64,000 nt of DNA from Burkholderia sp. FERM BP-3421 (GCF_028657905.1 NZ_CP117782.1:930001-994000), one strand, 5' to 3'; positions 9,056 through 17,146 are shown, numbered from the stretch's first letter. The notes: a model not told the origin generated them from the letters alone. A program made the numbers and translations.

Positions 9056-9970
9056 TCATGAATGGTCGCCGGATGCGCCGGCGTCGATCGGGCGCTCGGT
9101 CAGCGCGAACGCGCCGGGCGCGTCGCCGACCCGCGCGTCGCGCCAGCCGAGCCCGCGATACGGCGCGGCGGGGTCCCACGGCACCGGCAGACGCTTGGCC
9201 TGCGAGCCGGGCGCGGGCAGCGGGAACATCAGCGAGCGGGCCGAGTGATGCGCGATATGGCCCGTCATCGTATGCAGCGCCTGATGGATGTGCCCGTAGA
9301 ACACGGTGACGTTGGAATAGGGCATCAGCAGGTCCAGCACCTGCGCGCCGTCGCGCGTCGCCCAATCCCATTGCGGCGCGAGGTCGAACAGCGGGCGGTG
9401 CGTGAAGAGCACGATCCGCGCATCCTTCGGCTGGCGCGCGAGATCGTCGGCGAGCCAGGCGCGCTGCGCGTCTCCGACCCGGCCGGCCGGATCGGAGACG
9501 TTGTCGAGCGTGATGAAGTGCACGCCCTTGTGATCGAACGTGTAGTGCGTGTCGCCGAAGTGCTCGCGGTAGGCGGCGCCGTTGTCGAGGCTCGCGTCGT
9601 GCTCGCCGGGCATCAGGTGCAGCGGCTTCGCGTCGAGGCGCGCGATGATCGACTGGAACCCGCGCATGCGGGCGTGGCGTTCGTCGGCATCGTCGGTCGT
9701 ATGCGTGAGGTCGCCCGTGAAGATCACGAAGTCGGGCGCGACGGGCAGCGCGTTGACCGCGGCCACGGCCTTCGGCAGCGTGCCCTTCGCATCGGGGTTG
9801 ATGGCCGGCCCCTCGAATCCCCAGTGCGAGTCGGACAGTTGGACGAAGAAGAAATCGGCGTCGCGGGCGGCGCTCCAGCCGGGCAGCGCCGACGCGAACG
9901 CGGCGCCCGCGCCGCAGGCGGCGAGGCGAAGAAAATCGCGCCGTCCGACGGCGCGGGATGAGGGGGACAT
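9056..9970 (-). CDS. Tat-exported calcineurin-like metallophosphoesterase
   Basis: The 304-residue protein has a twin-arginine signal (GRRDFLRLAA). The metallophosphoesterase motifs follow in order: LSDSHW (D47, H49), FTGDLTH (D87), PGEHD (residues 121-125), a histidine in LFTHRP and YGHIHQ. The usual GNHD is GEHD here, so the bridging Asn is replaced by Glu123. This may define a subfamily or alter metal binding. AGGAG precedes the ATG. It is divergent from the ECF sigma gene and precedes the cupredoxin gene. The substrate is unknown; a periplasmic phosphodiesterase is the best guess. Confidence 0.8.
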   Translation of the reverse strand: MSPSSRAVGRRDFLRLAACGAGAAFASALPGWSAARDADFFFVQLSDSHWGFEGPAINPDAKGTLPKAVAAVNALPVAPDFVIFTGDLTHTTDDADERHARMRGFQSIIARLDAKPLHLMPGEHDASLDNGAAYREHFGDTHYTFDHKGVHFITLDNVSDPAGRVGDAQRAWLADDLARQPKDARIVLFTHRPLFDLAPQWDWATRDGAQVLDLLMPYSNVTVFYGHIHQALHTMTGHIAHHSARSLMFPLPAPGSQAKRLPVPWDPAAPYRGLGWRDARVGDAPGAFALTERPIDAGASGDHS

Positions 9971-10004
9971 GGCGGCTCCTGGTGACGGGACGGATACCTG
10001 TCAA

Positions 10005-10029
10005 ACCGCCGGGCCGCGCCGCTTATTCC
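10005..10029 (-). promoter_or_regulatory. candidate ECF promoter of the metallophosphoesterase-cupredoxin operon
   Basis: On the minus strand GGAATAA (10029-10023) is followed after exactly 15 bases by GGT (10007-10005), 35 bases before the ATG. The same arrangement precedes the sigma factor gene on the other strand. Confidence 0.45.
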
Positions 10030-10062
10030 AGATTTATTTTTCACCGGCGCGGGGGGCGGGCG

Positions 10063-10087
10063 GGAATAAACTGGCCGCTTGACCGGT
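10063..10087 (+). promoter_or_regulatory. candidate autoregulated ECF promoter of the sigma factor operon
   Basis: GGAATAA (10063-10069) is followed after 15 bases by GGT (10085-10087). It mirrors the element of the divergent operon, which suggests that the sigma factor reads both. Confidence 0.45.
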
Positions 10088-10168
10088 AGGTGAGGCAACG
10101 GGGCGCGCGGCGCGCAGGACGCGCTGCGCCGGGCGACGGCATCGGCGTGACGAACTAGGGGGCGACAC

Positions 10169-10810
10169 GTGGACGAACATGGCCGGAACGGCGGCACCGG
10201 GGCGTCGGGCGATGCGGCGGCGCGCAGCCTGCGATTCCAGCAGCTGGCGCTGCCGCATCTCGATGCGGCCTACAACCTCGCGCGCTGGCTGTGCGGCAAC
10301 GCATCGGATGCCGAGGACGTGGTTCAGGAGGCCTGCCTGCGCGCGTACCGTTTCTTCGACGCCTTTCATGGCGACAGCGCGCGGGCCTGGCTGCTGACGA
10401 TCGTGCGGCGCACCTGGTACACGGAATGGCGACGGCGCGCGCAGGCGCGCGAGACGGCGGCGCTGGCCGAGGCGGAGGGCGAGCTGGACGCGGCCGAGCC
10501 CGACGGCTGGGACGTGGGGGCGGATCCACAGGCCTTGCTGATCCGCGCGGAGGATGCGCGCCGCGTGCACGAGGCGCTCGCGCGGCTGCCGGCCGAGTAC
10601 CGCGAGGTGCTCGTGCTGCGTGAAATGGAGGACCTGAGCTATCGCGAGATCGCGGCGATCGCGGACGTGCCGCTCGGCACCGTGATGTCGCGGCTCGCCC
10701 GGGCCCGGCGCCGGCTCGCGACGCTGCTGGCGGCGCAGCGGGGCAGCGTGCCGGCGGGGGCGTCCGTGGCGGCGGAGGAAGCGAAACCGGAGGCTGGCGA
10801 TGAACTGTGA
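10169..10810 (+). CDS. ECF-family RNA polymerase sigma factor
   Basis: The 213-residue protein has sigma region 2 at about 28-95 (NASDAEDVVQEACLRAYRFF, then RAWLLTIVRRTWYTEWRRR). Region 4 is at about 138-190 (LPAEYREVLVLREMEDLSYR, then a helix-turn-helix with PLGTVMSRLARARRRL). It starts with GTG at 10169 after AGGGGGCG. Its 3' end overlaps the next gene, a zinc-finger anti-sigma factor, by 11 bp, so the two are translationally coupled. The likely regulon includes its own operon and the divergent exported phosphoesterase/cupredoxin pair. Confidence 0.9.
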   Translation: MDEHGRNGGTGASGDAAARSLRFQQLALPHLDAAYNLARWLCGNASDAEDVVQEACLRAYRFFDAFHGDSARAWLLTIVRRTWYTEWRRRAQARETAALAEAEGELDAAEPDGWDVGADPQALLIRAEDARRVHEALARLPAEYREVLVLREMEDLSYREIAAIADVPLGTVMSRLARARRRLATLLAAQRGSVPAGASVAAEEAKPEAGDEL

Positions 10811-12077
10811 GGACGCGCGTCCGCTGCTCGATGCGGACCTTGACCGTGAACTGTCGCCGTCCGACGTGCTGCGGGTCGGACGGCATCTCGACGGCTGCGC
10901 CGAGTGTCGACGCGTGCGCGCGACGCTGGCGGCGGCCGGCCGCGCGGTGCGTCAGGCGGATTACCACCGCGCGCCGGAGGCGTTGCGGGCGCGCATCGTG
11001 GCGGGGTTGCCGCTAGTTGCGGCGGCGGGGGCGGCTGGCGCGATGGGGGCGGCAGGTACGGCAGGTACGGCAGGTACGGCAGGTACGGCAGGTACGGCAG
11101 GTACGGCAGGTACGGCAGGTACGGCAGGTACGGCAGGTACGGCAAGTACGGCAGGTACGGCAGGCACGGCAGGCACGGCAGGCACGGCAGGCACGGCAGG
11201 CACGGCAGGTACGGCAGGTACGGCAGGTACGGCAGGTACGGCAGGCACGGCAGGCACGGCAGGCACGGCAGGCACGGCAGGCACGGCAGGTACGGCAGGT
11301 ACGGCAGGCACGGCAGGCACGGCAGGCACGGCAGGCACGGCAGGCACGGCAGGCACGGCAGGCACGGCAGGTACGGCAGGTACGGCAGGTACGGCAGGTA
11401 CGGCAGGCACGGCAGGCACGGCAGGCACGGCAGGCACGGCCGATGCGGCCGATGCGGCCGATGCGGCGAAGCCTCCGCTGTCGCGCCCCGGGTGGCGTGC
11501 ACGCTGGTTCGGCCAGGGCGGCGCAGCGAACGGCGGATCCGCGGGCCCCGCTCGCGGCCGCGCGTACGCGGCGCCCGGCGTCGGCTGGCTGGGCGGTTTC
11601 GCGCTGGCGCTGGCCGTGGCGGTGGCCGTGACAGCGCTCAACGCCCGCCGCGGCGACACGGCCGCGCAGGTCGACGAACTGGTCGCGAGCCATGTGCGCG
11701 CGGGGCTGTCCGGGCGCGACATCGACGTGATCTCGACCGATCAGCATACGGTCAAGCCCTGGTTCAACGGCCGGCTCGACTATGCGCCGCCCGTCGTCGA
11801 TCTGGCGGCGGACGGCTTCGCGCTGGTGGGCGGCCGTCTCGACTACGTGGCGCACCGGCGGGTGGCGGTGCTGATCTACCGCTACCGCAAGCATGTGATC
11901 GACGTGTACGTGCTGCCCGGCGCGACCACGCCGTTCGTGACCGTCGACCAGGGCTACGCGCTCGCGCGCTGGCCGGCCGCCGGCATGACCTGGTGGGCGG
12001 TGACCGATGCCGAGGCGCCCGCGCTGGCGGCATTCCGGACGGCGCTCGCGACGCGGCTGCCCGCGCGCGCGGAATGA
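10800..12077 (+). CDS. zinc-finger anti-sigma factor with an expanded Gly-Thr-Ala linker
   Basis: The N-terminus has a ZAS-type zinc motif: C3, then H29-x3-C33-x2-C36. One membrane helix lies at about 261-283 (WLGGFALALAVAVAVTAL) and a 140-residue domain of the anti-sigma C-terminal type follows, predicted to be periplasmic. Residues 86-214 are 43 tandem Gly-Thr-Ala triplets (one is Ser-Thr-Ala), followed by (Asp-Ala-Ala)3. Without the array the protein would be about 295 residues, close to a normal size. It is inferred to hold the preceding ECF sigma factor inactive at the membrane. The array forms a long flexible cytoplasmic tether between zinc domain and membrane, and its length is probably variable between strains. 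Confidence 0.85.
   Translation: MNCEDARPLLDADLDRELSPSDVLRVGRHLDGCAECRRVRATLAAAGRAVRQADYHRAPEALRARIVAGLPLVAAAGAAGAMGAAGTAGTAGTAGTAGTAGTAGTAGTAGTAGTASTAGTAGTAGTAGTAGTAGTAGTAGTAGTAGTAGTAGTAGTAGTAGTAGTAGTAGTAGTAGTAGTAGTAGTAGTAGTAGTAGTAGTAGTAGTAGTAGTADAADAADAAKPPLSRPGWRARWFGQGGAANGGSAGPARGRAYAAPGVGWLGGFALALAVAVAVTALNARRGDTAAQVDELVASHVRAGLSGRDIDVISTDQHTVKPWFNGRLDYAPPVVDLAADGFALVGGRLDYVAHRRVAVLIYRYRKHVIDVYVLPGATTPFVTVDQGYALARWPAAGMTWWAVTDAEAPALAAFRTALATRLPARAE
11055..11441 (+). repeat. 43 tandem 9-bp units inside the anti-sigma gene
   Basis: Units are GGTACGGCA or GGCACGGCA, with one AGTACGGCA at 11145-11153. The two types come in blocks: 10 T-type, the A variant, 1 T, 5 C, 4 T, 5 C, 2 T, 7 C, 4 T, 4 C (the last ends GGCC). 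Because 9 is a multiple of 3, gain or loss of units keeps the frame. Three GATGCGGC(C/G) units follow. Confidence 0.97.
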
Positions 12078-12204
12078 CCGGGGCCGGATCATCCGGCGGC
12101 CCGACATGGACGGGAAAGAGGGGCGCAGGCGCTTTAGGCGGGACGAAAAACGGGCCAAGTGGTTGAAAACACGGTCGATTTGCAGTGCCGGCCACTGGAA
12201 AACC

Positions 12205-12233
12205 TTGCATGCGGACTGCCGGCGGGTTACACT
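12205..12233 (+). promoter_or_regulatory. sigma-70 promoter of the rpsF operon
   Basis: TTGCAT (12205-12210) and TACACT (12228-12233) are separated by 17 bp, a strong match to the housekeeping consensus. They lie about 65 bp upstream of rpsF. The interval 12078-12299 otherwise holds no gene. Confidence 0.75.
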
Positions 12234-12250
12234 CTCTGGCTTCTCACTTG

Positions 12251-12276
12251 CCACACCGGTTCAGACGCCCGGGTGG
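12251..12276 (+). promoter_or_regulatory. candidate S6:S18 autoregulatory hairpin in the rpsF leader
   Basis: CCAC-A-CCGG (12251-12259) pairs with CCGG-GTGG (12269-12276) around a nine-base loop, with one bulged A. It lies between the predicted transcription start and the ribosome site. Many bacteria use an rpsF leader hairpin with a CCG element bound by S6:S18. Here the CCG appears paired, so the match is only partial. Confidence 0.4.
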
Positions 12277-12299
12277 CTTTAATCCACAAGGAGTGTGTA

Positions 12300-12674
12300 A
12301 TGCGTCATTACGAAATCGTATTCATCGTGCACCCCGATCAGAGCGAGCAAGTGCCCGCGATGATCGAGCGTTACAAGACCACGATCACCTCGCACGGCGG
12401 CCAGATCCACCGTGTCGAAGACTGGGGCCGTCGCCAACTGGCCTACATGATCGAGAAACTCGCGAAGGCTCACTACGTCTGCATGAACATCGAGTGCGAC
12501 CAGGCGACGCTCGACGAACTCGAACACGCGTTCAAGTTCAACGACGCCGTGCTGCGTCACCTCATCGTCAAGATGAAGAAGGCCGAAACCGGCCCGTCGC
12601 CGATGATGAAGGAAGTTCAGCGCGAAGAAGCCAAGAAGGCGGCTGCAGCTCAGCCGACCGAAGCGCAGGCTTAA
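12300..12674 (+). CDS. rpsF: 30S ribosomal protein S6
   Basis: The 124-residue protein begins MRHYEIVFIVHPDQSEQVPA, the usual S6 N-terminus, and ends in an Ala/Glu/Lys-rich tail as in other betaproteobacteria. S6 binds the central domain of 16S rRNA with S18. AAGGAG at 12288-12293 sets the start. It is the first gene of the conserved rpsF-priB-rpsR-rplI operon. Confidence 0.97.
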   Translation: MRHYEIVFIVHPDQSEQVPAMIERYKTTITSHGGQIHRVEDWGRRQLAYMIEKLAKAHYVCMNIECDQATLDELEHAFKFNDAVLRHLIVKMKKAETGPSPMMKEVQREEAKKAAAAQPTEAQA

Positions 12675-12712
12675 GTTTTAGTCATTAAGCCATCAAGGAG
12701 CGCGTACCCGAC

Positions 12713-13012
12713 GTGAACAGGCTGCAACTGACGGCGAGCGTCGTCGAGCGAGAACCGCTGCGGTATACCCCCGCCGGCGTTCCGATCGCGAGCTGTACGT
12801 TGCAACACCGCACGGAGGTCGTCGAAGCAGGTGTCGCGCGGCAGGTCGAGTTGACCATGCCGGCCGTGGCGGCAGGCGAGGCGAGCGGCAGGCTGGAACG
12901 CTGCGCGATGGGCGTCGAGACGCTCTTCAGCGGTTTCCTGGCGAAGAAAAGCCGCAACGCGAGAACCTTGGTGTTTCACATCACATCATTGCAGGACATT
13001 GGAAAGGACTGA
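12713..13012 (+). CDS. priB: primosomal replication protein N (PriB)
   Basis: PriB is a small single-strand-binding OB-fold protein that helps PriA restart stalled replication forks. The 99-residue sequence (MNRLQLTASVVEREPLRYTP) is typical. The start is GTG at 12713; no in-frame ATG lies nearby and the AAGGAG is 13 bases away, so initiation may be weak or coupled. It lies between rpsF and rpsR, the normal position, three bases before rpsR. Confidence 0.93.
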   Translation: MNRLQLTASVVEREPLRYTPAGVPIASCTLQHRTEVVEAGVARQVELTMPAVAAGEASGRLERCAMGVETLFSGFLAKKSRNARTLVFHITSLQDIGKD

Positions 13013-13015
13013 ATC

Positions 13016-13291
13016 ATGCCCCGCCCGACTGGTAAGAAATTCGACAAGCGTCGTCAGCAACAAAACCCGCTCTTCAAGCGTAAGAAGTTCTGCCGTTTCA
13101 CGGCAGCCGGCGTCGAGCAGATCGACTACAAGGACACGGAAACGCTGAAGGACTTCATCGGCGAGAACGGCAAGATCACGCCGGCGCGTCTGACGGGCAC
13201 CAAAGCCCACTATCAGCGTCAGCTGGACACGGCCATCAAGCGCGCGCGTTTCCTCGCGCTGATGCCGTACACCGACCAGCACAAGGCGTAA
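13016..13291 (+). CDS. rpsR: 30S ribosomal protein S18
   Basis: The 91-residue protein is S18, the partner of S6 in the 30S platform. It shows the typical KKFCRF segment, IDYKDTETLKDFI, GKITPARLTGTKAHYQRQL and AIKRARFLALMPYTD. GGAAAGGA precedes the ATG. Confidence 0.97.
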   Translation: MPRPTGKKFDKRRQQQNPLFKRKKFCRFTAAGVEQIDYKDTETLKDFIGENGKITPARLTGTKAHYQRQLDTAIKRARFLALMPYTDQHKA

Positions 13292-13318
13292 TCAGGCGAC
13301 GCGATAAGGAGAATTCGA

Positions 13319-13771
13319 ATGCAAATCATTCTGTTGGAAAAAGTCGCCAATCTGGGCAACCTCGGTGACATCGTCAAGGTCAAGGACGGCTACGCCCGCA
13401 ACTTCCTGATCCCGAACCGCAAGGCTCGCCGTGCAACGAAGGACGCGATCGCCGAATTCGAAGTCCGCCGCGCGGAACTCGAAAAGGTCGCCGCCGAGAA
13501 GCTGGTCGCGGCGCAGGGCGTCGGCGAAAAGCTGAACGGCCAATCGTTCCAGATCACGCAGAAGTCGGGCGTCGACGGCCGTCTGTTCGGCTCGGTCACG
13601 AACGGCGACATCGCCGAACTGCTGAAGAAGGCAGGTTACGACGTCGAGAAGGCGCAAGTGCGTCTGCCGGAAGGCCCGCTGAAGATGGTGGGCGAGCACT
13701 CGGTTCAAGTGGCGCTGCACACCGACGTCGTGGTCGATATCACGGTTGCCGTGGTTGGCGATCACGCGTAA
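13319..13771 (+). CDS. rplI: 50S ribosomal protein L9
   Basis: The 150-residue protein has the L9 N-terminal domain (MQIILLEKVANLGNLGDIV, VKDGYARNFLIPNRKA), a long charged connecting helix and a C-terminal rRNA-binding domain. AAGGAG precedes the start. It is the last gene of the ribosomal operon and is followed by a strong terminator. Confidence 0.97.
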   Translation: MQIILLEKVANLGNLGDIVKVKDGYARNFLIPNRKARRATKDAIAEFEVRRAELEKVAAEKLVAAQGVGEKLNGQSFQITQKSGVDGRLFGSVTNGDIAELLKKAGYDVEKAQVRLPEGPLKMVGEHSVQVALHTDVVVDITVAVVGDHA

Positions 13772-13813
13772 GGCGTACAATGCTTTCGGACGGCCGGCAG
13801 GCTGTCCATAAAA

Positions 13814-13852
13814 AAGGGCAGGAGCCCGGGCAACCGGGTCCTGCCTTTTTTG
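13814..13852 (+). terminator. intrinsic terminator of the rpsF-rplI operon
   Basis: GGCAGGAGCCCGG and CCGGGTCCTGCC pair with one bulged base around a GCAA tetraloop. An A run precedes the stem and a T6 run follows it. Confidence 0.9.
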
Positions 13853-13914
13853 TCGTCTGGAGAAGACGACGCCGCGCTGGCGAAGCCACGCTCATTTCGC
13901 GATAATCCCAAGCC

Positions 13915-15297
13915 ATGAATGCGCCGCAAGATCCTCAAATCGAATCGTTGAAAGTCCCGCCGCACTCGCTCGAAGCCGAGCAATCGGTGCTGGGCGGCCT
14001 GTTGCTCGACAACGCAGCCTGGGATCGGATTGCCGATTTCCTGACGCAGGGCGACTTCTACCGGTACGACCACCGGATCATCTACGAGCACATCGGCCGC
14101 CTGATCGCGTCGACCCGTCCGGCCGACGTGGTCACGGTCTACGAATCGCTCGGCACCTCGGGCAAGGCCGAGGAGGTGGGCGGATTGGCCTACCTGAACG
14201 CCCTCGCGCAGAACACGCCGAGCGCGGCCAACATCCGCCGCTACGCCGAGATCGTGCGCGACCGCGCCGTGCTGCGCCGGCTGGTGTCGGTCGCCGACGA
14301 GATTTCCGCCGACGCCTTCAATCCGCAAGGCAAGGAAGTGCGCCAGCTGCTGGACGAGGCGGAGTCGAAGGTGTTCTCGATCGCCGAGGACGGTGCGCGC
14401 GGCACCCAGGGCTTCCTCGAGGTCGGGCCGCTCCTGACCCAGGTGGTCGAGCGCATCGATACGCTGTACCACACCGCGAATCCGAGCGACGTGACGGGCA
14501 CGCCGACGGGCTTCGTCGATCTCGACCGGATGACCTCGGGCATGCACGGCGGCGAGCTGATCATCGTGGCCGGGCGGCCGTCGATGGGCAAGACCGCGCT
14601 CTCGATGAACATCGGCGAGTACGTCGCGGTCGAGTACGGGCTGCCGGTGGCCGTGTTCTCGATGGAAATGCCGGGCACGCAGCTCGTGATGCGGATGCTG
14701 GGCTCGGTCGGCCGGCTCGACCAGCATCGCATGCGCACCGGGCGCCTGAGCGACGAGGATTGGCCGAAGCTCACGCACGCCGTGCAGAAGATGAGCGAGG
14801 CGCAGCTGTTCATCGACGAGACGGGCGGCCTGAACCCGATGGAGCTGCGCTCGCGCGCGCGCCGGCTTTCGCGCCAGTGCGGCAAGCTCGGCCTCATCAT
14901 CGTCGACTACCTGCAGCTGATGTCGGGCTCGTCGCAGGGCGAGAACCGCGCGACCGAAATCTCGGAAATCTCGCGCTCGCTGAAGAGTCTCGCGAAGGAA
15001 CTGGACGTGCCGGTGATCGCGCTGTCGCAGCTGAACCGCGGCCTCGAGCAGCGGCCGAACAAGCGGCCGGTGATGTCGGACCTGCGGGAATCGGGCGCAA
15101 TCGAGCAGGATGCGGACGTGATCCTGTTCATCTACCGCGACGAGGTCTACAACCCGGACAGCCCCGACAAGGGCACCGCGGAAATCATCATCGGCAAGCA
15201 GCGTAACGGCCCGATCGGACCTGTTCGGCTCACGTTCCATGGTCAATTTACGAAGTTCGACAACTTTGCCGGGGCGCAGAACTTCTACGGCGAGTAA
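13915..15297 (+). CDS. dnaB: replicative DNA helicase DnaB
   Basis: The 460-residue hexameric helicase unwinds DNA at the replication fork. The N-terminal primase-interacting domain starts at LKVPPHSLEAEQSVLGGLL. The RecA-like motor has Walker A AGRPSMGKTA near residue 220, the Walker B segment LIIVDYLQLM and the arginine-finger region SDLRESGAIEQDADVI. No intein is seen. It commonly follows the rplI operon in this lineage but has its own promoter region after the rplI terminator. Confidence 0.97.
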   Translation: MNAPQDPQIESLKVPPHSLEAEQSVLGGLLLDNAAWDRIADFLTQGDFYRYDHRIIYEHIGRLIASTRPADVVTVYESLGTSGKAEEVGGLAYLNALAQNTPSAANIRRYAEIVRDRAVLRRLVSVADEISADAFNPQGKEVRQLLDEAESKVFSIAEDGARGTQGFLEVGPLLTQVVERIDTLYHTANPSDVTGTPTGFVDLDRMTSGMHGGELIIVAGRPSMGKTALSMNIGEYVAVEYGLPVAVFSMEMPGTQLVMRMLGSVGRLDQHRMRTGRLSDEDWPKLTHAVQKMSEAQLFIDETGGLNPMELRSRARRLSRQCGKLGLIIVDYLQLMSGSSQGENRATEISEISRSLKSLAKELDVPVIALSQLNRGLEQRPNKRPVMSDLRESGAIEQDADVILFIYRDEVYNPDSPDKGTAEIIIGKQRNGPIGPVRLTFHGQFTKFDNFAGAQNFYGE

Positions 15298-15383
15298 AGC
15301 TGGTTGTAAACCCCTAATTTCCGAAACGTTGTATCTCGTCGCCGATGACGTGATCGAGCGCTTCGCCTCAAACTGCGAAACGG

Positions 15384-15389
15384 TACAAT
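15384..15389 (+). promoter_or_regulatory. -10 box TACAAT for the DUF47-pit operon
   Basis: TACAAT lies 46 bp before the DUF47 gene. The -35 region is weak. It is the same -10 sequence seen before several other genes in the window. Confidence 0.45.
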
Positions 15390-15435
15390 GTCGCCGTTTT
15401 TTATGACAGTTGTTTGACCATTTTCCAGGGATCCC

Positions 15436-16062
15436 ATGTTCGGTCGATTCATGCCCACCGAAGGCAAGTTCTTCGAAATCTTCAACGCGCACGCGAACTA
15501 CATCGTCTCCGGTGGCCGCGAGCTGGAACTGCTGATCGACAATCTCGCGGATGCCGAGATTCACAAGCAAAACGTTCAATCGGCCGAAAAGGCCGCCGAC
15601 AAGCTGACGCACGAAGCGATCGACTTGTTGCACAAGACCTTCATCACGCCGCTCGATCGCGACGAGATCCACAAGCTGATCACGACGATGGACGACATCC
15701 TCGACCTGATGGAGGACGTCGCGACGGCCGTGTCGCTGTATGACGTGCGCGCCGTCACGTCGGAGGCGAGCCAGCTCGCGCACATGGTCACGCAGTCCGC
15801 GCAGCACGTGCAGCAGGCCGTGGCGCTGTTGTCCGACATGAAGCAGTCCGGACAGATCCTGAAGGCCTGCGAGGACATCGACCGCTGGGAATCCGAGGCG
15901 GACCGCGTGCTGCGCTCGGCGCTGTCGAAGCTGTTCCGCGAGGAAGAGGACGTCAAGAACCTGATCAAGCTCAAGGCGATCTACGAATTGCTCGAGCAGA
16001 TCACCGACAAGTGCGAGGACGTCGCGAACATCATCGAAGGCATCGTGCTGGAAAACGCCTGA
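15436..16062 (+). CDS. DUF47 family protein, Pit accessory (PhoU-like)
   Basis: The 208-residue all-helical protein belongs to the DUF47/PhoU-like family, with the pattern FNAHANYIVSGGRELELLID, THEAIDLLHKTFITPLDRDE and TTMDDILDLMEDVATAV. These proteins are encoded next to Pit-type transporters and are thought to control phosphate uptake. The ten-base gap to pit supports one operon. It has no membrane segment, so it acts in the cytoplasm. Confidence 0.88.
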   Translation: MFGRFMPTEGKFFEIFNAHANYIVSGGRELELLIDNLADAEIHKQNVQSAEKAADKLTHEAIDLLHKTFITPLDRDEIHKLITTMDDILDLMEDVATAVSLYDVRAVTSEASQLAHMVTQSAQHVQQAVALLSDMKQSGQILKACEDIDRWESEADRVLRSALSKLFREEEDVKNLIKLKAIYELLEQITDKCEDVANIIEGIVLENA

Positions 16063-16072
16063 GCCGACGACG

Positions 16073-17083
16073 ATGCATTCGATCCAACTCGCCCTGTGGG
16101 TGGTCGCGACGCTGGTGCTCGTCGCGCTCCTGTTTGACTTCATGAACGGCTTCCACGACGCCGCCAATTCGATCGCGACCGTCGTGTCGACCGGCGTGCT
16201 GAAGCCGCAGCAGGCGGTCGTGTTTGCCGCCGCGTTCAACGTCATCGCCTATTTCGTGTTCCACCTGAAGGTCGCCCAGACCGTCGGAAAGGGCACGATC
16301 GATGCGAGCATCGTCGACCACTACGTGGTGTTCGGCGCGCTCATCGGGGCGATCGGCTGGAACATCATCACCTGGTACTACGGCATTCCGTCCAGTTCGT
16401 CCCATGCGCTGATCGGCGGTCTCGTCGGCGCGGCGGTCGCGAAGTCGGGCTGGGGCTCGCTCAACGTCGACGGCCTGATGAAGACGGTGGCGTTCATCTT
16501 CATTTCGCCGCTGCTCGGCTTCGTCCTCGGCTCGCTGTTCATGCTCGGGGTGTCGTGGCTGTACTTCCGCACGGCGCCGAGCAAGGTCGACCGCAGGTTC
16601 AGGCGCCTGCAGCTGCTGTCCGCCGGGCTCTACAGCCTCGGCCACGGCGGCAACGACGCGCAGAAGACGATCGGCATCATCTGGATGCTGCTGATCGCGT
16701 CGGGCTACGCATCGGCCACGGCCGACGCGCCGCCCGCCTGGGTGATCGCGGGCTGCTACCTGTCGATGGGCCTCGGCACGCTGTTCGGCGGCTGGCGGAT
16801 CGTCCGCACGATGGGCCAGAAGATCACCAAGCTGAAGCCGGTCGGTGGTTTCTGCGCGGAGAGCGGCGGGGCGATCACGCTGTTCATCGCCTCCTGGCTC
16901 GGCATTCCCGTGTCGACCACACACACGATCACCGGCGCGATCGTCGGCGTGGGCGCGACCCGCAAGCTGTCGGCGGTGCGCTGGGGCGTGGCCGGCAACA
17001 TCGTGTGGGCCTGGGTGCTGACGATTCCCGCATCGGCGCTGATCGCCGCCGCGGGATGGTGGATCGGTCACCAGGTGTTCTGA
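16073..17083 (+). CDS. pit: low-affinity inorganic phosphate transporter, Pit family
   Basis: The 336-residue membrane protein has the two inverted-repeat signatures of the PiT family: FMNGFHDAANSIATVVSTG near residue 25 and LGHGGNDAQKTIGIIWMLL near residue 190. About ten hydrophobic helices are visible. It imports metal-phosphate with protons and is co-transcribed with the DUF47 gene. Its last 27 codons are echoed in degenerate form 163 bp downstream. Confidence 0.93.
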   Translation: MHSIQLALWVVATLVLVALLFDFMNGFHDAANSIATVVSTGVLKPQQAVVFAAAFNVIAYFVFHLKVAQTVGKGTIDASIVDHYVVFGALIGAIGWNIITWYYGIPSSSSHALIGGLVGAAVAKSGWGSLNVDGLMKTVAFIFISPLLGFVLGSLFMLGVSWLYFRTAPSKVDRRFRRLQLLSAGLYSLGHGGNDAQKTIGIIWMLLIASGYASATADAPPAWVIAGCYLSMGLGTLFGGWRIVRTMGQKITKLKPVGGFCAESGGAITLFIASWLGIPVSTTHTITGAIVGVGATRKLSAVRWGVAGNIVWAWVLTIPASALIAAAGWWIGHQVF

Positions 17084-17107
17084 CACCGGATTTCACCGCA
17101 AGCGCGC

Positions 17108-17146
17108 AAGGCGCCGTGGGCCGAGAGGCCCCGGCGCCTTTTGTTT
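17108..17146 (+). terminator. intrinsic terminator of the DUF47-pit operon
   Basis: AAGGCGCCG-T-GGGCC, loop GAGA, GGCCC-CGGCGCCTT form a 14-bp stem with one bulged T, followed by TTGTTT. Confidence 0.85.

Noticed and set aside
11055..11441. Possible CRISPR or minisatellite outside a gene
   Set aside because: Units are 9 bp, head to tail, without spacers, and they stay in frame inside the anti-sigma gene.
10961..11722. Minus-strand open frame with a Val-Pro-Ala repeat opposite the anti-sigma array
   Set aside because: The 9-bp repeat lacks stops in every frame, so long frames arise on both strands. The plus-strand frame has a zinc finger, a membrane helix and coupling to the sigma gene.
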